This document shows positions 35,822 to 45,836 of a DNA stretch of 64,000 bases, in pieces. The DNA is from Leptospira semungkisensis (lineage in GTDB: Bacteria; Spirochaetota; Leptospiria; Leptospirales; Leptospiraceae). Where the stretch lies: the NCBI RefSeq assembly GCF_004770055.1, contig NZ_RQEP01000005.1, positions 992,001 to 1,056,000 of the forward strand, written 5' to 3'. Each line of letters opens with the position of its first letter. Positions within the stretch are counted from its first letter, which is position 1. The translations under genes were made by a program, and so were the position numbers. The notes under the pieces were generated by a model, which was not told where the DNA came from, searched no databases, and saw nothing but the letters and a program-made list of their open reading frames with translations.

Positions 35822-37165
35822 ATGAATACAAAAGAATTCGGTTCCGGGCTTGGCTTTGCGGACCTTCATAATCATTTATACGGTAGCTTAAGGCCCGAGC
35901 TGCTCTGGAAGATTGGATACGAAAATCCTTCTCCGCGTTGGGACATATTTACAAAACCATTTCAAGAGCTATACGGAAAGAAGATCAATACTGAATCTTT
36001 CTTCGAAGATTATAGATCTAAAGAAGATTTCGAAAAACTCTATCTTTTCAATCACCAAGGGCCATTCCCTGAGTTTCAGGCCAAATTCAATCTGATCATC
36101 GCTCTTTCCAAATTCAATCCGGAAGAGATCCGCTTCGTTTCTAAAAGAGTTACCAAAGACCAATTTGAAGAAGGTGTTAGCTTCGGAGAGTATAGGATCA
36201 TGTACGCTCCTAACGATACGTACGAAGGCATTTATTCTAAGACCTTAGCTTCTTGTGAAGGATTTGCGGAAGTCGAATCAGAACTTTCCGGAAAGGCTTC
36301 TTCTCGTTTAGTCATCTCCTTACATAGAGACGGAAACGTATTTAAGGAATACGACATGGTCAAGGAGATGATGGAGAAGGATCCTATCATCCGGAAATAC
36401 GTAGTTGGATTAGATTTTTGTTATATAGAAGAAGGTTTCCCTCCTAAAGACAAAAAGGAATTTCTAAGCCAAGTCCAAAAAGACAATCGCGCGGAGACTT
36501 CTACTGCGTTGACAGTTCTGTATCATGTAGGTGAATCATTTCAAGATAAGACGATTCTATCTGCGGCTCGTTGGGTCTTGGAATCTGCGGAGTGGGGAGC
36601 GCACCGTTTAGGTCACGCGATCGCTTTGGGAATGGATCCGAATGCGTATGCAGGCAAGACGATTTCGGAAACTTCTTCTGAAAGAAAAGATACTCTGACT
36701 TATCTCTTGGATCATTGGGAAGAAGTTTCTAAATACGGAGAAATTTCTTCGAAGGAAAGACTGAGCGCCGAATTAGATTCTATCCGACATAAAGAAAAGA
36801 CCGAAATTTCGATTACGGAAACGCAGGTATCGGAAACAAAGGCATATCAAGAATATTGTATGGATCGTATTCGGAATACTTCCGCAATTATAGAATCTTG
36901 TCCGAGTTCTAACGAGTACATCGGAATGGTCAGAGATAAATCTCATCATCCTTTGATCCGCTTCGCGAAACACGGTTTGAAATTTACGATCTCCACGGAT
37001 GATCCTGGCATTTTTGGAACGGATATTAGAGAAGAATATCGCAAGGCAGAATCCTTAGGTCTAAGCCAAGATCAATTGGAGAAGGTTAGAAAGGATTCTT
37101 TCCTTTATACTTCCGAGATTCTGTCGGGAAGGTTGCCTGTGAAAGACGGAGTTTATTCGGAATGA
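35822..37165 (+). CDS. Adenosine deaminase-like metal-dependent hydrolase
   Basis: 447 residues, longer than classical adenosine deaminase (~340), with extra helical segments near 275-330. The amidohydrolase residues are present: HxH in [12 protein letters not shown], His/Glu in VLYHVGESF, His in [10 protein letters not shown] and the Asp pair in [13 protein letters not shown]. It probably deaminates adenosine or a modified purine, but the divergence leaves the substrate open. Its stop codon overlaps the ATG of the next gene (ATGA). It is divergent from the MATE gene. Confidence 0.85.
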   Translation: MNTKEFGSGLGFADLHNHLYGSLRPELLWKIGYENPSPRWDIFTKPFQELYGKKINTESFFEDYRSKEDFEKLYLFNHQGPFPEFQAKFNLIIALSKFNPEEIRFVSKRVTKDQFEEGVSFGEYRIMYAPNDTYEGIYSKTLASCEGFAEVESELSGKASSRLVISLHRDGNVFKEYDMVKEMMEKDPIIRKYVVGLDFCYIEEGFPPKDKKEFLSQVQKDNRAETSTALTVLYHVGESFQDKTILSAARWVLESAEWGAHRLGHAIALGMDPNAYAGKTISETSSERKDTLTYLLDHWEEVSKYGEISSKERLSAELDSIRHKEKTEISITETQVSETKAYQEYCMDRIRNTSAIIESCPSSNEYIGMVRDKSHHPLIRFAKHGLKFTISTDDPGIFGTDIREEYRKAESLGLSQDQLEKVRKDSFLYTSEILSGRLPVKDGVYSE

Positions 37166-37941
37166 CGAGGTCTTTTTCTTTGTATAAGAGTCTTAAGATA
37201 TTTTTAGTTTGTGTTCTTATCTCAAATTCAGTGGCGAGTTACGCACAACAAAGTGACTTCTCGGATCCTTACGATTATAATCTGAGGAATTTTAGGGACG
37301 ATCGATCTCCTGACGGATTTAGAGAGTATAGCATTCCTCCCAAGATGGACAAACCTCCTTTAGTAAACCCGCGTAACGTGCAGGTTCCTTTTCAGAGCGG
37401 GCTGCCTAATAATGCCGGAAGTCAGGGAACCAGAAGAACTACTAATCCCAATCAGAATCGACAAGATGATGGATTGTTCAATCCGGTAACAGGCGAAGTG
37501 AATATAGAGGCATTGCAAAGGCAGCAAGAGGAATCCAAAAATAGAAAAAAGAAATTGGAAGAATTCGGAAAAGATCATGAGCCTTATACCGAAACAAGGT
37601 TAAGAAGATTCTCCATTATTTTCTTTATGACACTGCCTTTGGCTGCCGGTTTGAGTTATGCTTCCGTAAGCGCAGTAAATCCGGGATACCAAAAGAGTTT
37701 TGACGGAGGTTGGTTGGTTGCCGGCATTGCTACCACCTTGGCTCTTGCAAATGCTTGGTTGGATTTACGCGATTATGATAGAATGAAACGTGAAAACCAA
37801 CCGGAGAGTCCTACTCCGAATCCGACTGTTCCGGATAAACTTTCGGAAACTATTCATCCTAAGGCGATCCCAAGTTACGGTATGTATTCCAAAAGTTTGG
37901 AATACAGAATGGACATGGAAATTTTCAGCGTAAGCTTCTAA
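37162..37941 (+). CDS. Exported protein with two membrane helices, unknown function
   Basis: 259 residues. A signal peptide (core [16 protein letters not shown]) is followed by a Pro/Asn/Gln-rich low-complexity region, a charged helix ([20 protein letters not shown]) and two hydrophobic segments (about 150-172 and 182-202). The C-terminus ends in SVSF. Not recognised. It is translationally coupled to the deaminase-like gene upstream and lies 7 bases before the KtrB-type gene, so all may form one operon. Confidence 0.65.
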   Translation: MTRSFSLYKSLKIFLVCVLISNSVASYAQQSDFSDPYDYNLRNFRDDRSPDGFREYSIPPKMDKPPLVNPRNVQVPFQSGLPNNAGSQGTRRTTNPNQNRQDDGLFNPVTGEVNIEALQRQQEESKNRKKKLEEFGKDHEPYTETRLRRFSIIFFMTLPLAAGLSYASVSAVNPGYQKSFDGGWLVAGIATTLALANAWLDLRDYDRMKRENQPESPTPNPTVPDKLSETIHPKAIPSYGMYSKSLEYRMDMEIFSVSF

Positions 37942-37948
37942 AACTCTA

Positions 37949-39754
37949 ATGTCTTTCTCCGATAAAAACGAATCTTGGGTTTCCTGGATTTCTAAATGGG
38001 GAGAGATTTCCTTATTCTTCGATTCTTATATCAGGCCAGTGCTGAGAATAATCTTTGGATTACTTGGGGTTCTTTCCTTATTCATTCTAATTTTCTTATA
38101 TGGATTTTATTATTCTCCTGATTTGATCCATCCTCTTCGTTTGCTTACAGTCTTTATTGTTTGGTCCTTGGTTCTTTATGAATTGCTGAGCTTTATTTTT
38201 ACACTCCAATCATACGGTTCTTATATTAGGCAGCACAAAGTAGAAGTCTCAATAATAGCAATAGTGATCCTACAATTCTTATTCGAAGACAGAATAGAAT
38301 CTTGGATCTCTTCTTCTCAAAGAAGAACCGAAGAAGTAGTGCTTCTATTTTTATCCATTAGCCAGATCACTTTGGCATTCGGGGGCTTCGCCCATTTTCT
38401 CAGAAAGGCAAGATTGTCTTTGGGAAAAGTTTCTCCTTCTTTCGTAATGACAGGCAGTTTCGCTCTTTTGATCTTATTAGGTACGGCAGCGCTTTGTCTG
38501 CCTAGGGCGGAGGCTAGGCCTATTCATTTGGTGGATCTTTTCTTCACTGCTGTGAGTGCGGTTTGTGTGACTGGCTTAAGCACGATCGACGTAGCGAAGG
38601 ATCTGACTGGAACTGGCCAGGTCATTCTATTGGTTTTAGTGCAGCTCGGCGGTCTGGGACTGATGACATTGACTGTCTTCTTCGCATTGGTGTTAGAAGG
38701 GCAGGTGTCGGTAACGGAGAAGTTGATCGTTAAGGATCTGTTTTCTCAAGAGACAATAGGAAGGGCAGGTTCTATTTTAAAACAAGTCGCTTATCAGACA
38801 TTTGCGATTGAGGGAATAGGATCCATTCTTCTGTATCTTAGTATTCCGAAGGAAGCTGGAATTCCCGAAAAAGATCTCTTTTTCTATAGTGTATTCCATT
38901 CTATAACAGCTTTTTGTAATGCAGGATTTGCCTTATTTCCGAAAGGATTGGCTGAGCCTTATTTCAGAGAATCATATCTATTCCTTTCGGGGATCATGAT
39001 ACTTATTGTATTCGGAGGTTTGGGCTTTCCCACCGTAAATCAAATCCTCAGAAAATCCAGGTTTTGGGAAAAGTCCCGATATAGATTCTCTCTAGGTTCT
39101 AAGTTGATCCTGATTACTACTGTATTTTTGATCGTATTCGGTTGGATTTCTTATTGGGTCTTAGAAAGGAAATTCAGTTTAAACGGACTTTCTTGGTTGG
39201 ATGCGTCCTTTCATTCTCTCTTCTATTCCATTACCACCAGAACTGCAGGATTCAATACCTTGGACATGCAATCTATGGGAGTTCCGATGGTATTCGTTAG
39301 TCTTTTTCTAATGTGGGTGGGAGCCTCTCCGAATTCTACCGGAGGAGGGATCAAGACTTCCACTTTGGCCTTATCCGCGTTGCAGTTCTATCAGTTCTTT
39401 ACTGGAAAAGAAAGAGTAGATGTATTCGGGAGAACGGTTGCGGATAGTTCACTCTCTAGAGCTTCTGTTGCGATAATACTTTCGCTTTTTATAATATTTT
39501 TCGGCATACTTTTCTTGGTCTGTTTTGAGAAGCCTTTGTCCTTTTTGGACATTTGTTACGAGGTAGTCTCAGCTTATGGAACCACTGGTCTATCTAGAGG
39601 GATTACGGGAGAACTGGGCAATCCGGGAAAACTTCTTCTTTGCTTCGTAATGTTTGTGGGAAGAGTCGGGGTCTTAACTGTATTGTTGGCCTTTGTTCCG
39701 AAGCGCAAACCTAGAAGATATTGGTATCCCGAAGAATACGTAGTGGTCGGTTAA
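37949..39754 (+). CDS. Potassium uptake membrane subunit, TrkH/KtrB family
   Basis: 601 residues. The four selectivity-filter repeats are visible: VCVTGLSTID, AFCNAGFALF, TRTAGFNTLD and YGTTGLSRGI, each with the conserved glycine. An extra N-terminal part with three or more helices (about 30-150) precedes the normal core, making it longer than KtrB. With the NAD-binding subunit encoded 12 bases downstream it should form a gated K+ (or Na+-coupled K+) uptake system in the inner membrane. Confidence 0.94.
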   Translation: MSFSDKNESWVSWISKWGEISLFFDSYIRPVLRIIFGLLGVLSLFILIFLYGFYYSPDLIHPLRLLTVFIVWSLVLYELLSFIFTLQSYGSYIRQHKVEVSIIAIVILQFLFEDRIESWISSSQRRTEEVVLLFLSISQITLAFGGFAHFLRKARLSLGKVSPSFVMTGSFALLILLGTAALCLPRAEARPIHLVDLFFTAVSAVCVTGLSTIDVAKDLTGTGQVILLVLVQLGGLGLMTLTVFFALVLEGQVSVTEKLIVKDLFSQETIGRAGSILKQVAYQTFAIEGIGSILLYLSIPKEAGIPEKDLFFYSVFHSITAFCNAGFALFPKGLAEPYFRESYLFLSGIMILIVFGGLGFPTVNQILRKSRFWEKSRYRFSLGSKLILITTVFLIVFGWISYWVLERKFSLNGLSWLDASFHSLFYSITTRTAGFNTLDMQSMGVPMVFVSLFLMWVGASPNSTGGGIKTSTLALSALQFYQFFTGKERVDVFGRTVADSSLSRASVAIILSLFIIFFGILFLVCFEKPLSFLDICYEVVSAYGTTGLSRGITGELGNPGKLLLCFVMFVGRVGVLTVLLAFVPKRKPRRYWYPEEYVVVG

Positions 39755-39766
39755 AGGAAGATTCGT

Positions 39767-40453
39767 ATGAAAAAGAAAAAGATCGCAGTGATCGGATTAG
39801 GCGATTTCGGGATCGAACTTGTGAAGAGGCTTCATGACGACGGTCAAGAAGTCACAGCAGTCGATCAAGATAAGAATAAGATAGATCGGATCCAAGAATA
39901 CTGTACCTATTGTGTGGCAATCGATTCTACCGACGAATCCGAACTAAAGGAACATGGTTTGGATGAGATGGATTCTGTCGTGATCGCTATCGGAGATAAT
40001 TTTGAAAATCTGATCATTACTGCAGACGTTTTGAAGAAGCTTGGAGTGGAGAATATTTATGCACGCTATCAATCCGATCTGAACAAAAGAGTACTGCAAA
40101 TGTTAGGGATCGAGAATCTATTTAATCCGGAGGAAAAGGCAGCTCATTCCATGGCAGAGTTGCTCGCAGATAGCAGCGTAAAAGGAGTTACCTTGCTCGG
40201 AGAAGAGTATAGAATCTTAGAAGCTCTGGCTCCCAAGCATCTATGGGGAAAGACTGTTGCCGGAGCGCGAATAAGAGAGGACTGGGATCTGAATTTGATA
40301 ACAGTCAAAAGACCGAAGAAATCCAGACGCAAAAACAATCCTACGGAAGATATACTAGGCATTCCTTCTCCTCATCTGGTATTTGCAGAAGGAGACGTTT
40401 TGGTCTTGTTCGGTAAGAATGAAAACCTCGAAAAGTTGGTGGGCAAACCTTGA
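39767..40453 (+). CDS. Potassium uptake regulatory subunit, TrkA/KtrA family (RCK)
   Basis: 228 residues: an RCK_N Rossmann domain with GLGDFGIELVKRLHDDG near residue 10, the acidic nucleotide-binding VDQDKNKID, and a C-terminal RCK_C domain from about 140. It binds nucleotides (ATP/ADP or NAD) at the cytosolic face and gates the TrkH/KtrB channel encoded just upstream. The C-domain contains a short basic insert, KRPKKSRRKNNP, not usual in the family. Confidence 0.94.
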   Translation: MKKKKIAVIGLGDFGIELVKRLHDDGQEVTAVDQDKNKIDRIQEYCTYCVAIDSTDESELKEHGLDEMDSVVIAIGDNFENLIITADVLKKLGVENIYARYQSDLNKRVLQMLGIENLFNPEEKAAHSMAELLADSSVKGVTLLGEEYRILEALAPKHLWGKTVAGARIREDWDLNLITVKRPKKSRRKNNPTEDILGIPSPHLVFAEGDVLVLFGKNENLEKLVGKP

Positions 40454-40582
40454 ATTTATTTCAAGGCACGATCCATTTAGAATGTTTTGCTTTAGAACTA
40501 GATCGACTTTGATATTTTTTATTAAAAACCATTTGTTTATGGAAAAATCTGATTATAATTCGGTCGAAAGATAGAGTTGGTC

Positions 40583-41266
40583 ATGAGAATCCTCGTCCTC
40601 GTCCTACTGCTTAAATTGATTGCCTGTTCACCTCTGCAGGTAAAGTCCCAATTGGAAGTAGAGAAATCTAGGGCCTTGGTATTTTATGATAAGACGTATG
40701 CATTCTTACCGTTCGTAGGCGATGCACCTAAGACAGTGATCTTGGAGCACGCAGATCTCATCCGAGAAAAACTTTCCCAGAAAGGATACCAAGAGGTCGA
40801 ATCGAATAAGGCTGATCTATTAATTTCTTATGATGTTCTAATTGTTCCTCGGGGAAGTTTGATCAATCCCAAAATCGCATTAGGAGCTTTCGGTGGATGG
40901 ACTAGCCGAAGAGGCATGTTATACCATTCTTACGGGGGAGTTTCCGGTAGAGTAGGAACTTCTCCTACATTTGGCGGTTTAGGACTCTTTGGCGGATATT
41001 CAGCGCTTTCTAGAACGAGCGGGCAAACGCCTTATTACGAAAACTTCTACGATGTGATCTTTAAGATCGTGATCTATGATGGAAGGACTTATAGAGGAGT
41101 CCCTACAAGTGTATTATTAAAAGCGAATGTAGAAGGAGAAGGAAGATCCGGTCCTATGTTCGACGTGATCCCGTATCTGATCACAGGCTTCTTCAAATCG
41201 TTCCCGGAATTCGCAGGAGAAAAACCGGAAACGATCTCCGAAGAAGAAGTTTGGCACCGCAAATAG
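40583..41266 (+). CDS. DUF4136-like lipoprotein
   Basis: 227 residues from the ATG at 40583; a TTG six bases upstream is also possible. The signal peptide ends LKLIAC, a lipobox. The mature part has the DUF4136 pattern: an N-terminal strand with YAFLP, then REKLSQKGYQEV and KADLLISYDV, a Gly/Ser/Tyr-rich middle, and FYDVIFKIVIYDGRTYRGVP. Probably anchored to a membrane surface; function unknown. A TATAAT (40554-40559) lies a short distance upstream. Confidence 0.78.
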   Translation: MRILVLVLLLKLIACSPLQVKSQLEVEKSRALVFYDKTYAFLPFVGDAPKTVILEHADLIREKLSQKGYQEVESNKADLLISYDVLIVPRGSLINPKIALGAFGGWTSRRGMLYHSYGGVSGRVGTSPTFGGLGLFGGYSALSRTSGQTPYYENFYDVIFKIVIYDGRTYRGVPTSVLLKANVEGEGRSGPMFDVIPYLITGFFKSFPEFAGEKPETISEEEVWHRK

Positions 41267-41300
41267 ATCTTAGTATATGAAAAGATCTCCGAGTTCTAGA

Positions 41301-42320
41301 TCAACCCATCGGATATTGGATCTTTTTAGAAACCTCATCTATTTTTTTCAAAATATCTTCCGTTAAGATTAGATCTGTGGCTTTTAAGCTCTCTTCTAAT
41401 TGTTCCACAGTATTCGCTCCTATAATCGTAGAAGCCACATAGTCATGCTGCTTGGACCAGGCGACTGCCATTGTAGTCACGCTCATCCCTGCCTCTGCAG
41501 CTATGCTCATCAGTTCTTTTGTGGATGCCAGAGTTCCTTCGTTTAAGAAGCGATTGGCCATTTTTCTCTGCCTTTCTGTAGGAAGTTTTGCGTAACGACT
41601 GAATCTCGCATTTTCAGGCGGACTGGGAACATTATATTTTCCTGTTAGAACTCCTCCTGCCAAAGGAGAATAAGGTAGAAGGCTGATTTGTTCCCTTCTA
41701 CAAATATCAGAAAGAGCATCTTCGAATCTTCGATTCAAAATGCTGAAATTGTTCTGGATGGATTCGTATCTTGCCAGTCGATTCTCTTGAGATACAGCGA
41801 GACTTTTCATTGTTCCCCAAGCGGTTTCGTTACTTGAACCGATAAATCTTACTTTTCCTTCGTCTATGAGTTCTGTAAGAGCTTCTAATGTTTCTTCGAA
41901 ACCGAAATCATGATCGGGCCAATGCGTTTGGTATAAGTCTACATAGTCGGTGCCGAGTCGTTTCAGACTTCCTTCGATAGCAACTCTGATATTCCTGCGA
42001 TCTAATGCAGTCTTTCCTGCTCTCACAGGAGGAGAAAACCAAGTGCTTCCGGAGCCGCAAACCTTTGTGGCGATGATGATAGAATCTCTCTTTTTTGTTT
42101 TAAGCCAATTTCCGAAGATCCTTTCCGTCTCGTGCACGTACTTTGCTTCGGGAGGAACCGGATAAATTTCTGCAGTATCGAAGAAGTCTATGTCAGCGTC
42201 ATAAGCGCGATCCAAGATTTTGTGTGCCTCTTTTTCATCGCAGGTGGAACCGAATGTCATGGTTCCCATGCAAATTTCCGAAACGGATAAAGCGGTTTTG
42301 CCAATTCTTCTTTTTTTCAT
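41301..42320 (-). CDS. Aldo/keto reductase
   Basis: 339 residues, AKR TIM barrel. The catalytic Asp and Tyr lie in FFDTAEIYP, Lys in ATKVCG and His in [24 protein letters not shown] and the C-terminal [21 protein letters not shown]-binding block are both present. It closely resembles E. coli Tas and other AKR11/12-like oxidoreductases. The start is preceded by AGGAGTTCC. Substrate unknown. It sits downstream of ggt on the same strand, 112 bases apart. Confidence 0.92.
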   Translation of the reverse strand: MKKRRIGKTALSVSEICMGTMTFGSTCDEKEAHKILDRAYDADIDFFDTAEIYPVPPEAKYVHETERIFGNWLKTKKRDSIIIATKVCGSGSTWFSPPVRAGKTALDRRNIRVAIEGSLKRLGTDYVDLYQTHWPDHDFGFEETLEALTELIDEGKVRFIGSSNETAWGTMKSLAVSQENRLARYESIQNNFSILNRRFEDALSDICRREQISLLPYSPLAGGVLTGKYNVPSPPENARFSRYAKLPTERQRKMANRFLNEGTLASTKELMSIAAEAGMSVTTMAVAWSKQHDYVASTIIGANTVEQLEESLKATDLILTEDILKKIDEVSKKIQYPMG

Positions 42321-42432
42321 GCAGGAACTCCTGAATAGGATGGATGATCTTTCCTATCAAAGTACAGGAAGAAGCTCCCAGGGCAAGATAGATTTCCTGA
42401 GAGCTGAGCGAATAGAATTTCAAAAGTATAAG

Positions 42433-44358
42433 TTATTTTCCTTGGGCCCAGGATTCTTTTCTAGGATCCGCGCCTCCATACAAGACTCCAGTCTTAGGAT
42501 CTCTTAGAGAAATACAAGGAGCTCCAAAGTCATACTCCCATTTTTCTCTTTCAACTACTTCGTAGCCTAGTTGTTCTAAAGACTTTCCTTGTTGCTTATA
42601 AATTTCCTCTTCTAATTCTATTCTGCCCGGATAATATTTATGAGGAGAGAAAGAATCCGGCCAATTCAAAGATCGAAAGCGAGGAGAATTCACTGCCTCT
42701 TGAGGATCCATACCGAAGACCACAAGATTCAGGAATACTTGGACAACTGCCTGGGTCTGCATGTCTCCTCCTGGAGTTCCAAAGGCCATCCAGAATTTTC
42801 CGTCCTTAAAAACCATGGACGCGTTAGGCGTAATTGTTGGTCTTTTTCCAGGCACTAAAGCGGAAGGATGATTTGGATCTAATCTGAATTGGGTCATTCG
42901 AATCCCAAGAGTGATGTCTCCTTCGATCATTGGGGATTGAGGAAAATCACTCGGAGTCAAAGAGAGCGAATTTCCTTGTGAGTCTATGATACTCAGATAT
43001 GTCGTATCCCTTCCCACTTTTCCACTATCAGTCTTCTCCCAAAAAGAAGGGCTATATTTGAAATTTGATCCTTCATTTAAGGCGACTGTATCAACCTCTT
43101 TCGAAATAGAAGCGGCTCTCTTCTCATTCTTGGGACTTTCAAAGAAGAAAGGATCTCCAAATGGAGGAAGTTTTCCGAATGCCTTTTGTTGTAGGAGCTT
43201 TCTTCTTTCTTGTGCATAATTTTTACTTAATAGACCCTTTTCCGGAACGGCTACGTAAGCTGGATCGCCGAAGTATTTTTCTCGATCTGCCATTACGAGT
43301 TCTATCGCTTGGATTACTGTATGGATATACTCTTTAGAATTATGGCCCATGGATTTTAGATCCACGCCTTCTAATATTTGCAGTACCATCGGAACCACGG
43401 CTCCTTGGTTCCAAGTACGATTTGCAAAGATAGTATATGGACCGAAATTACCAGTCAGAGGTTCTTCCCAATCTCCCATATATCTTTCTAGATCTGATTT
43501 TACGATCGTGCCATCATGTAGTTCGTGGGCCTTTGCGATCTTATCTGCGATCGGTCCCTTATAAAAATAATTTCGAACGGCTTCCAGAGCAGTATTGCGA
43601 TCTTTTCCCTTAGAAAGAGCTTCGGTTTCTTGATTGGCCAATTCTTTTAATGTGGCGGCTAACGCTGGCCTTTTAAATCTTTCTCCATGGTAGAGAGGCT
43701 TCCACCATTTTCCTTCTAAGTAGACTTCTGCGTTATACGGGAGTAGGAATCGAAAACCCAATCTCTTGAAAATATTCATGTTTAGATTTCGCATTAGGAT
43801 TCTATGAACTGGGAATCCCTCTTCTGCGATCTGTATAGCAGGTTTGCTAATCTCAGAAAAAGATTTCGTTCCATACTTCTTCAGCATCGCCAGCAGTACA
43901 TCGGGAGAAGCTGGAACAAGTTGAGAGGAATACTTTAACATCGGAACAGTATCATGTCCTCTCTCTTTGAAATACTGGATTGTGGCTTTTGAGGGAGCCG
44001 TTCCCACTCCGATATAACTACTTACTTTCTTGCTCGTTTGGTCGTAGTACAATAAGGGAGCCACTCCGGGAAAGGAAGCTTCCTCTCCTTGAGTTACATT
44101 CAATACGAGCAAGGCAGCCATTCCTGCGTCGGCAGCGTTTCCTCCCGATTCGAGTATCTCCAGAGCTGCTTTGGTCGCGAGAGGATGTCCGCTTGCTACC
44201 ATGAGCTTTTGTCCTTTTGCAACAGGGCGATCCGTATGATGAGGATCGTCGAAGGTCATAATGTCAGTCGGACGAGAAGATATATAGTAAAGCGAGACTA
44301 GTAGAAGGACGAGTGAAACAGTTCCGACTAAAAAGTAATTTAGGATTTTCTTTTTCAT
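42433..44358 (-). CDS. ggt: Gamma-glutamyltranspeptidase-like protein
   Basis: 641 residues, an Ntn hydrolase that self-cleaves before a threonine. The nucleophile is Thr452 in GRDTTYLSIIDSQGN. The glycine-rich oxyanion block (WMAFGTPGGDMQTQAV) and the large-subunit block GHPLATKAALEILESGGNAADA are both present. An N-terminal helix (about 7-27) anchors or exports it. It would cleave glutathione and gamma-glutamyl peptides in the periplasm. It is longer than E. coli Ggt (580), with an insert before the cleavage site (about 375-450). Confidence 0.93.
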   Translation of the reverse strand: MKKKILNYFLVGTVSLVLLLVSLYYISSRPTDIMTFDDPHHTDRPVAKGQKLMVASGHPLATKAALEILESGGNAADAGMAALLVLNVTQGEEASFPGVAPLLYYDQTSKKVSSYIGVGTAPSKATIQYFKERGHDTVPMLKYSSQLVPASPDVLLAMLKKYGTKSFSEISKPAIQIAEEGFPVHRILMRNLNMNIFKRLGFRFLLPYNAEVYLEGKWWKPLYHGERFKRPALAATLKELANQETEALSKGKDRNTALEAVRNYFYKGPIADKIAKAHELHDGTIVKSDLERYMGDWEEPLTGNFGPYTIFANRTWNQGAVVPMVLQILEGVDLKSMGHNSKEYIHTVIQAIELVMADREKYFGDPAYVAVPEKGLLSKNYAQERRKLLQQKAFGKLPPFGDPFFFESPKNEKRAASISKEVDTVALNEGSNFKYSPSFWEKTDSGKVGRDTTYLSIIDSQGNSLSLTPSDFPQSPMIEGDITLGIRMTQFRLDPNHPSALVPGKRPTITPNASMVFKDGKFWMAFGTPGGDMQTQAVVQVFLNLVVFGMDPQEAVNSPRFRSLNWPDSFSPHKYYPGRIELEEEIYKQQGKSLEQLGYEVVEREKWEYDFGAPCISLRDPKTGVLYGGADPRKESWAQGK

Positions 44359-44533
44359 AATCCTCTCCTTTGGGAGGCTCTTTCTATTTTAAAATATCCT
44401 AGGAGCAAGATCTTTTTCCGGAAGGGCAAAACTAATTCGCAAGAGACTTGCCGAAACTTTTGCTTTCTTGAAAAGTCAAACTATGTAAGGGGTCCTCTTT
44501 AGGACTTTTTATATAGAGATACAGGGGATCAAC

Positions 44534-45811
44534 TTGAGCAGACGCCTTCCTTTCCATTACAGTTGGATTGTACTAATCGTAACCTTCTTCACGTTAATCG
44601 TCGCCGCAGGGGTTCGCTCCATGCCGGGCATTCTCATCCTACCTTTAGAAAAGGAATTCGGTTGGGATCGATCTGCAATTTCATTTGCAGTTTCCGTAAA
44701 CTTATTGCTCTACGGATTGGTTGGTCCATTCGCAGCGGGACTCATGAATCGTTTCGGATTAAAGAAGATCATGATTGTAGGGCTTACTCTTCTGATTTCC
44801 GGAATCCTGCTAACAACGATTATGCGAACAAATTGGCAGCTAGTCGTTCTCTGGGGAATCATGGTCGGGTTCGGTTCTGGAATGGCAGCTCTGGTTCTGG
44901 GAGCCACTGTGGTGAATCGCTGGTTCGTAACTCATAGAGGACTTCTTATGGGGATCTTGACAGCGAGCACTGCTACAGGACAGATCATTTTTCTTCCATT
45001 GCTTGCCTCATTAACGGAGAAGGAAGGCTGGAGAAACGCAGTATATATGGTAGCGATCGTCCTAGGGATCTTGCTGCCGACTGTACTTATTTTGATGAAG
45101 GATTCACCTAAACAATTGGATCTCTTACCATTCGGAGCGAAAGAAGGGGACGTGATCCCTTCTCCTCCAGGAGGGAATCCTTTTATAGAAGCAATCTCTG
45201 CCTTGAGAGAAGGAATGAGATCTAAGAATTTCTGGCTTTTAGCGGGAAGCTTCTTTATCTGCGGAGCGAGTACAAACGGATTAGTAGGAACACATATGGT
45301 CCCGGCTTGCTCGGATCATGGGATCCCAGAAGTAAGAGCGGCGGGTCTATTAGCTCTCATGGGACTTTGCGATCTTGTAGGAACAGTAGGTTCAGGTTGG
45401 TTGTCCGATCGTGTGAATAACAAAATTCTGTTATTTGCATATTATGGTTTAAGAGGGATCTCTCTTTTACTTCTTCCTCAAGCATTCGACCCTGAATCTG
45501 ATAGGCTTTCTTTATTTGCAGTGTTTTATGGTTTGGACTGGATCGCTACAGTTCCTCCTACAGTTGCATTGACTGCGAAAACTTTCGGAAGAGAGAAAGT
45601 AGGGATGATGTTCGGATGGGTGGTTGCGTTTCACCAGATCGGTTCTGCGACTGCAGCTTATGGGGCCGGGATTCTTAGGACTACTCAAGGTCATTATGAT
45701 AACGCGTTCATGCTTGCAGGGGCGTTATGTGTGGTAACTGCAGTTTCGATTTTTGCGATCTCTACAAAGAGCGAAGTCAAAATCCCCGAGAATGCGGAGC
45801 TTGCGACCTAA
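44534..45811 (+). CDS. Major facilitator superfamily transporter (OFA/MCT-like)
   Basis: 425 residues from a TTG with GGGG six bases upstream. Twelve membrane helices. The N-terminal signature FHYSWIVLIVTFF...GVRSMPGILILPLEKEFGWDRSAIS is typical of oxalate/formate and monocarboxylate-type MFS carriers. The loop 2-3 block NRFGLKKIMIVG is present. Substrate unknown, probably a carboxylate. It diverges from ggt. Confidence 0.9.
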   Translation: MSRRLPFHYSWIVLIVTFFTLIVAAGVRSMPGILILPLEKEFGWDRSAISFAVSVNLLLYGLVGPFAAGLMNRFGLKKIMIVGLTLLISGILLTTIMRTNWQLVVLWGIMVGFGSGMAALVLGATVVNRWFVTHRGLLMGILTASTATGQIIFLPLLASLTEKEGWRNAVYMVAIVLGILLPTVLILMKDSPKQLDLLPFGAKEGDVIPSPPGGNPFIEAISALREGMRSKNFWLLAGSFFICGASTNGLVGTHMVPACSDHGIPEVRAAGLLALMGLCDLVGTVGSGWLSDRVNNKILLFAYYGLRGISLLLLPQAFDPESDRLSLFAVFYGLDWIATVPPTVALTAKTFGREKVGMMFGWVVAFHQIGSATAAYGAGILRTTQGHYDNAFMLAGALCVVTAVSIFAISTKSEVKIPENAELAT

Positions 45812-45836
45812 TATTCTGTTATAGGAAGTCGGTAAT

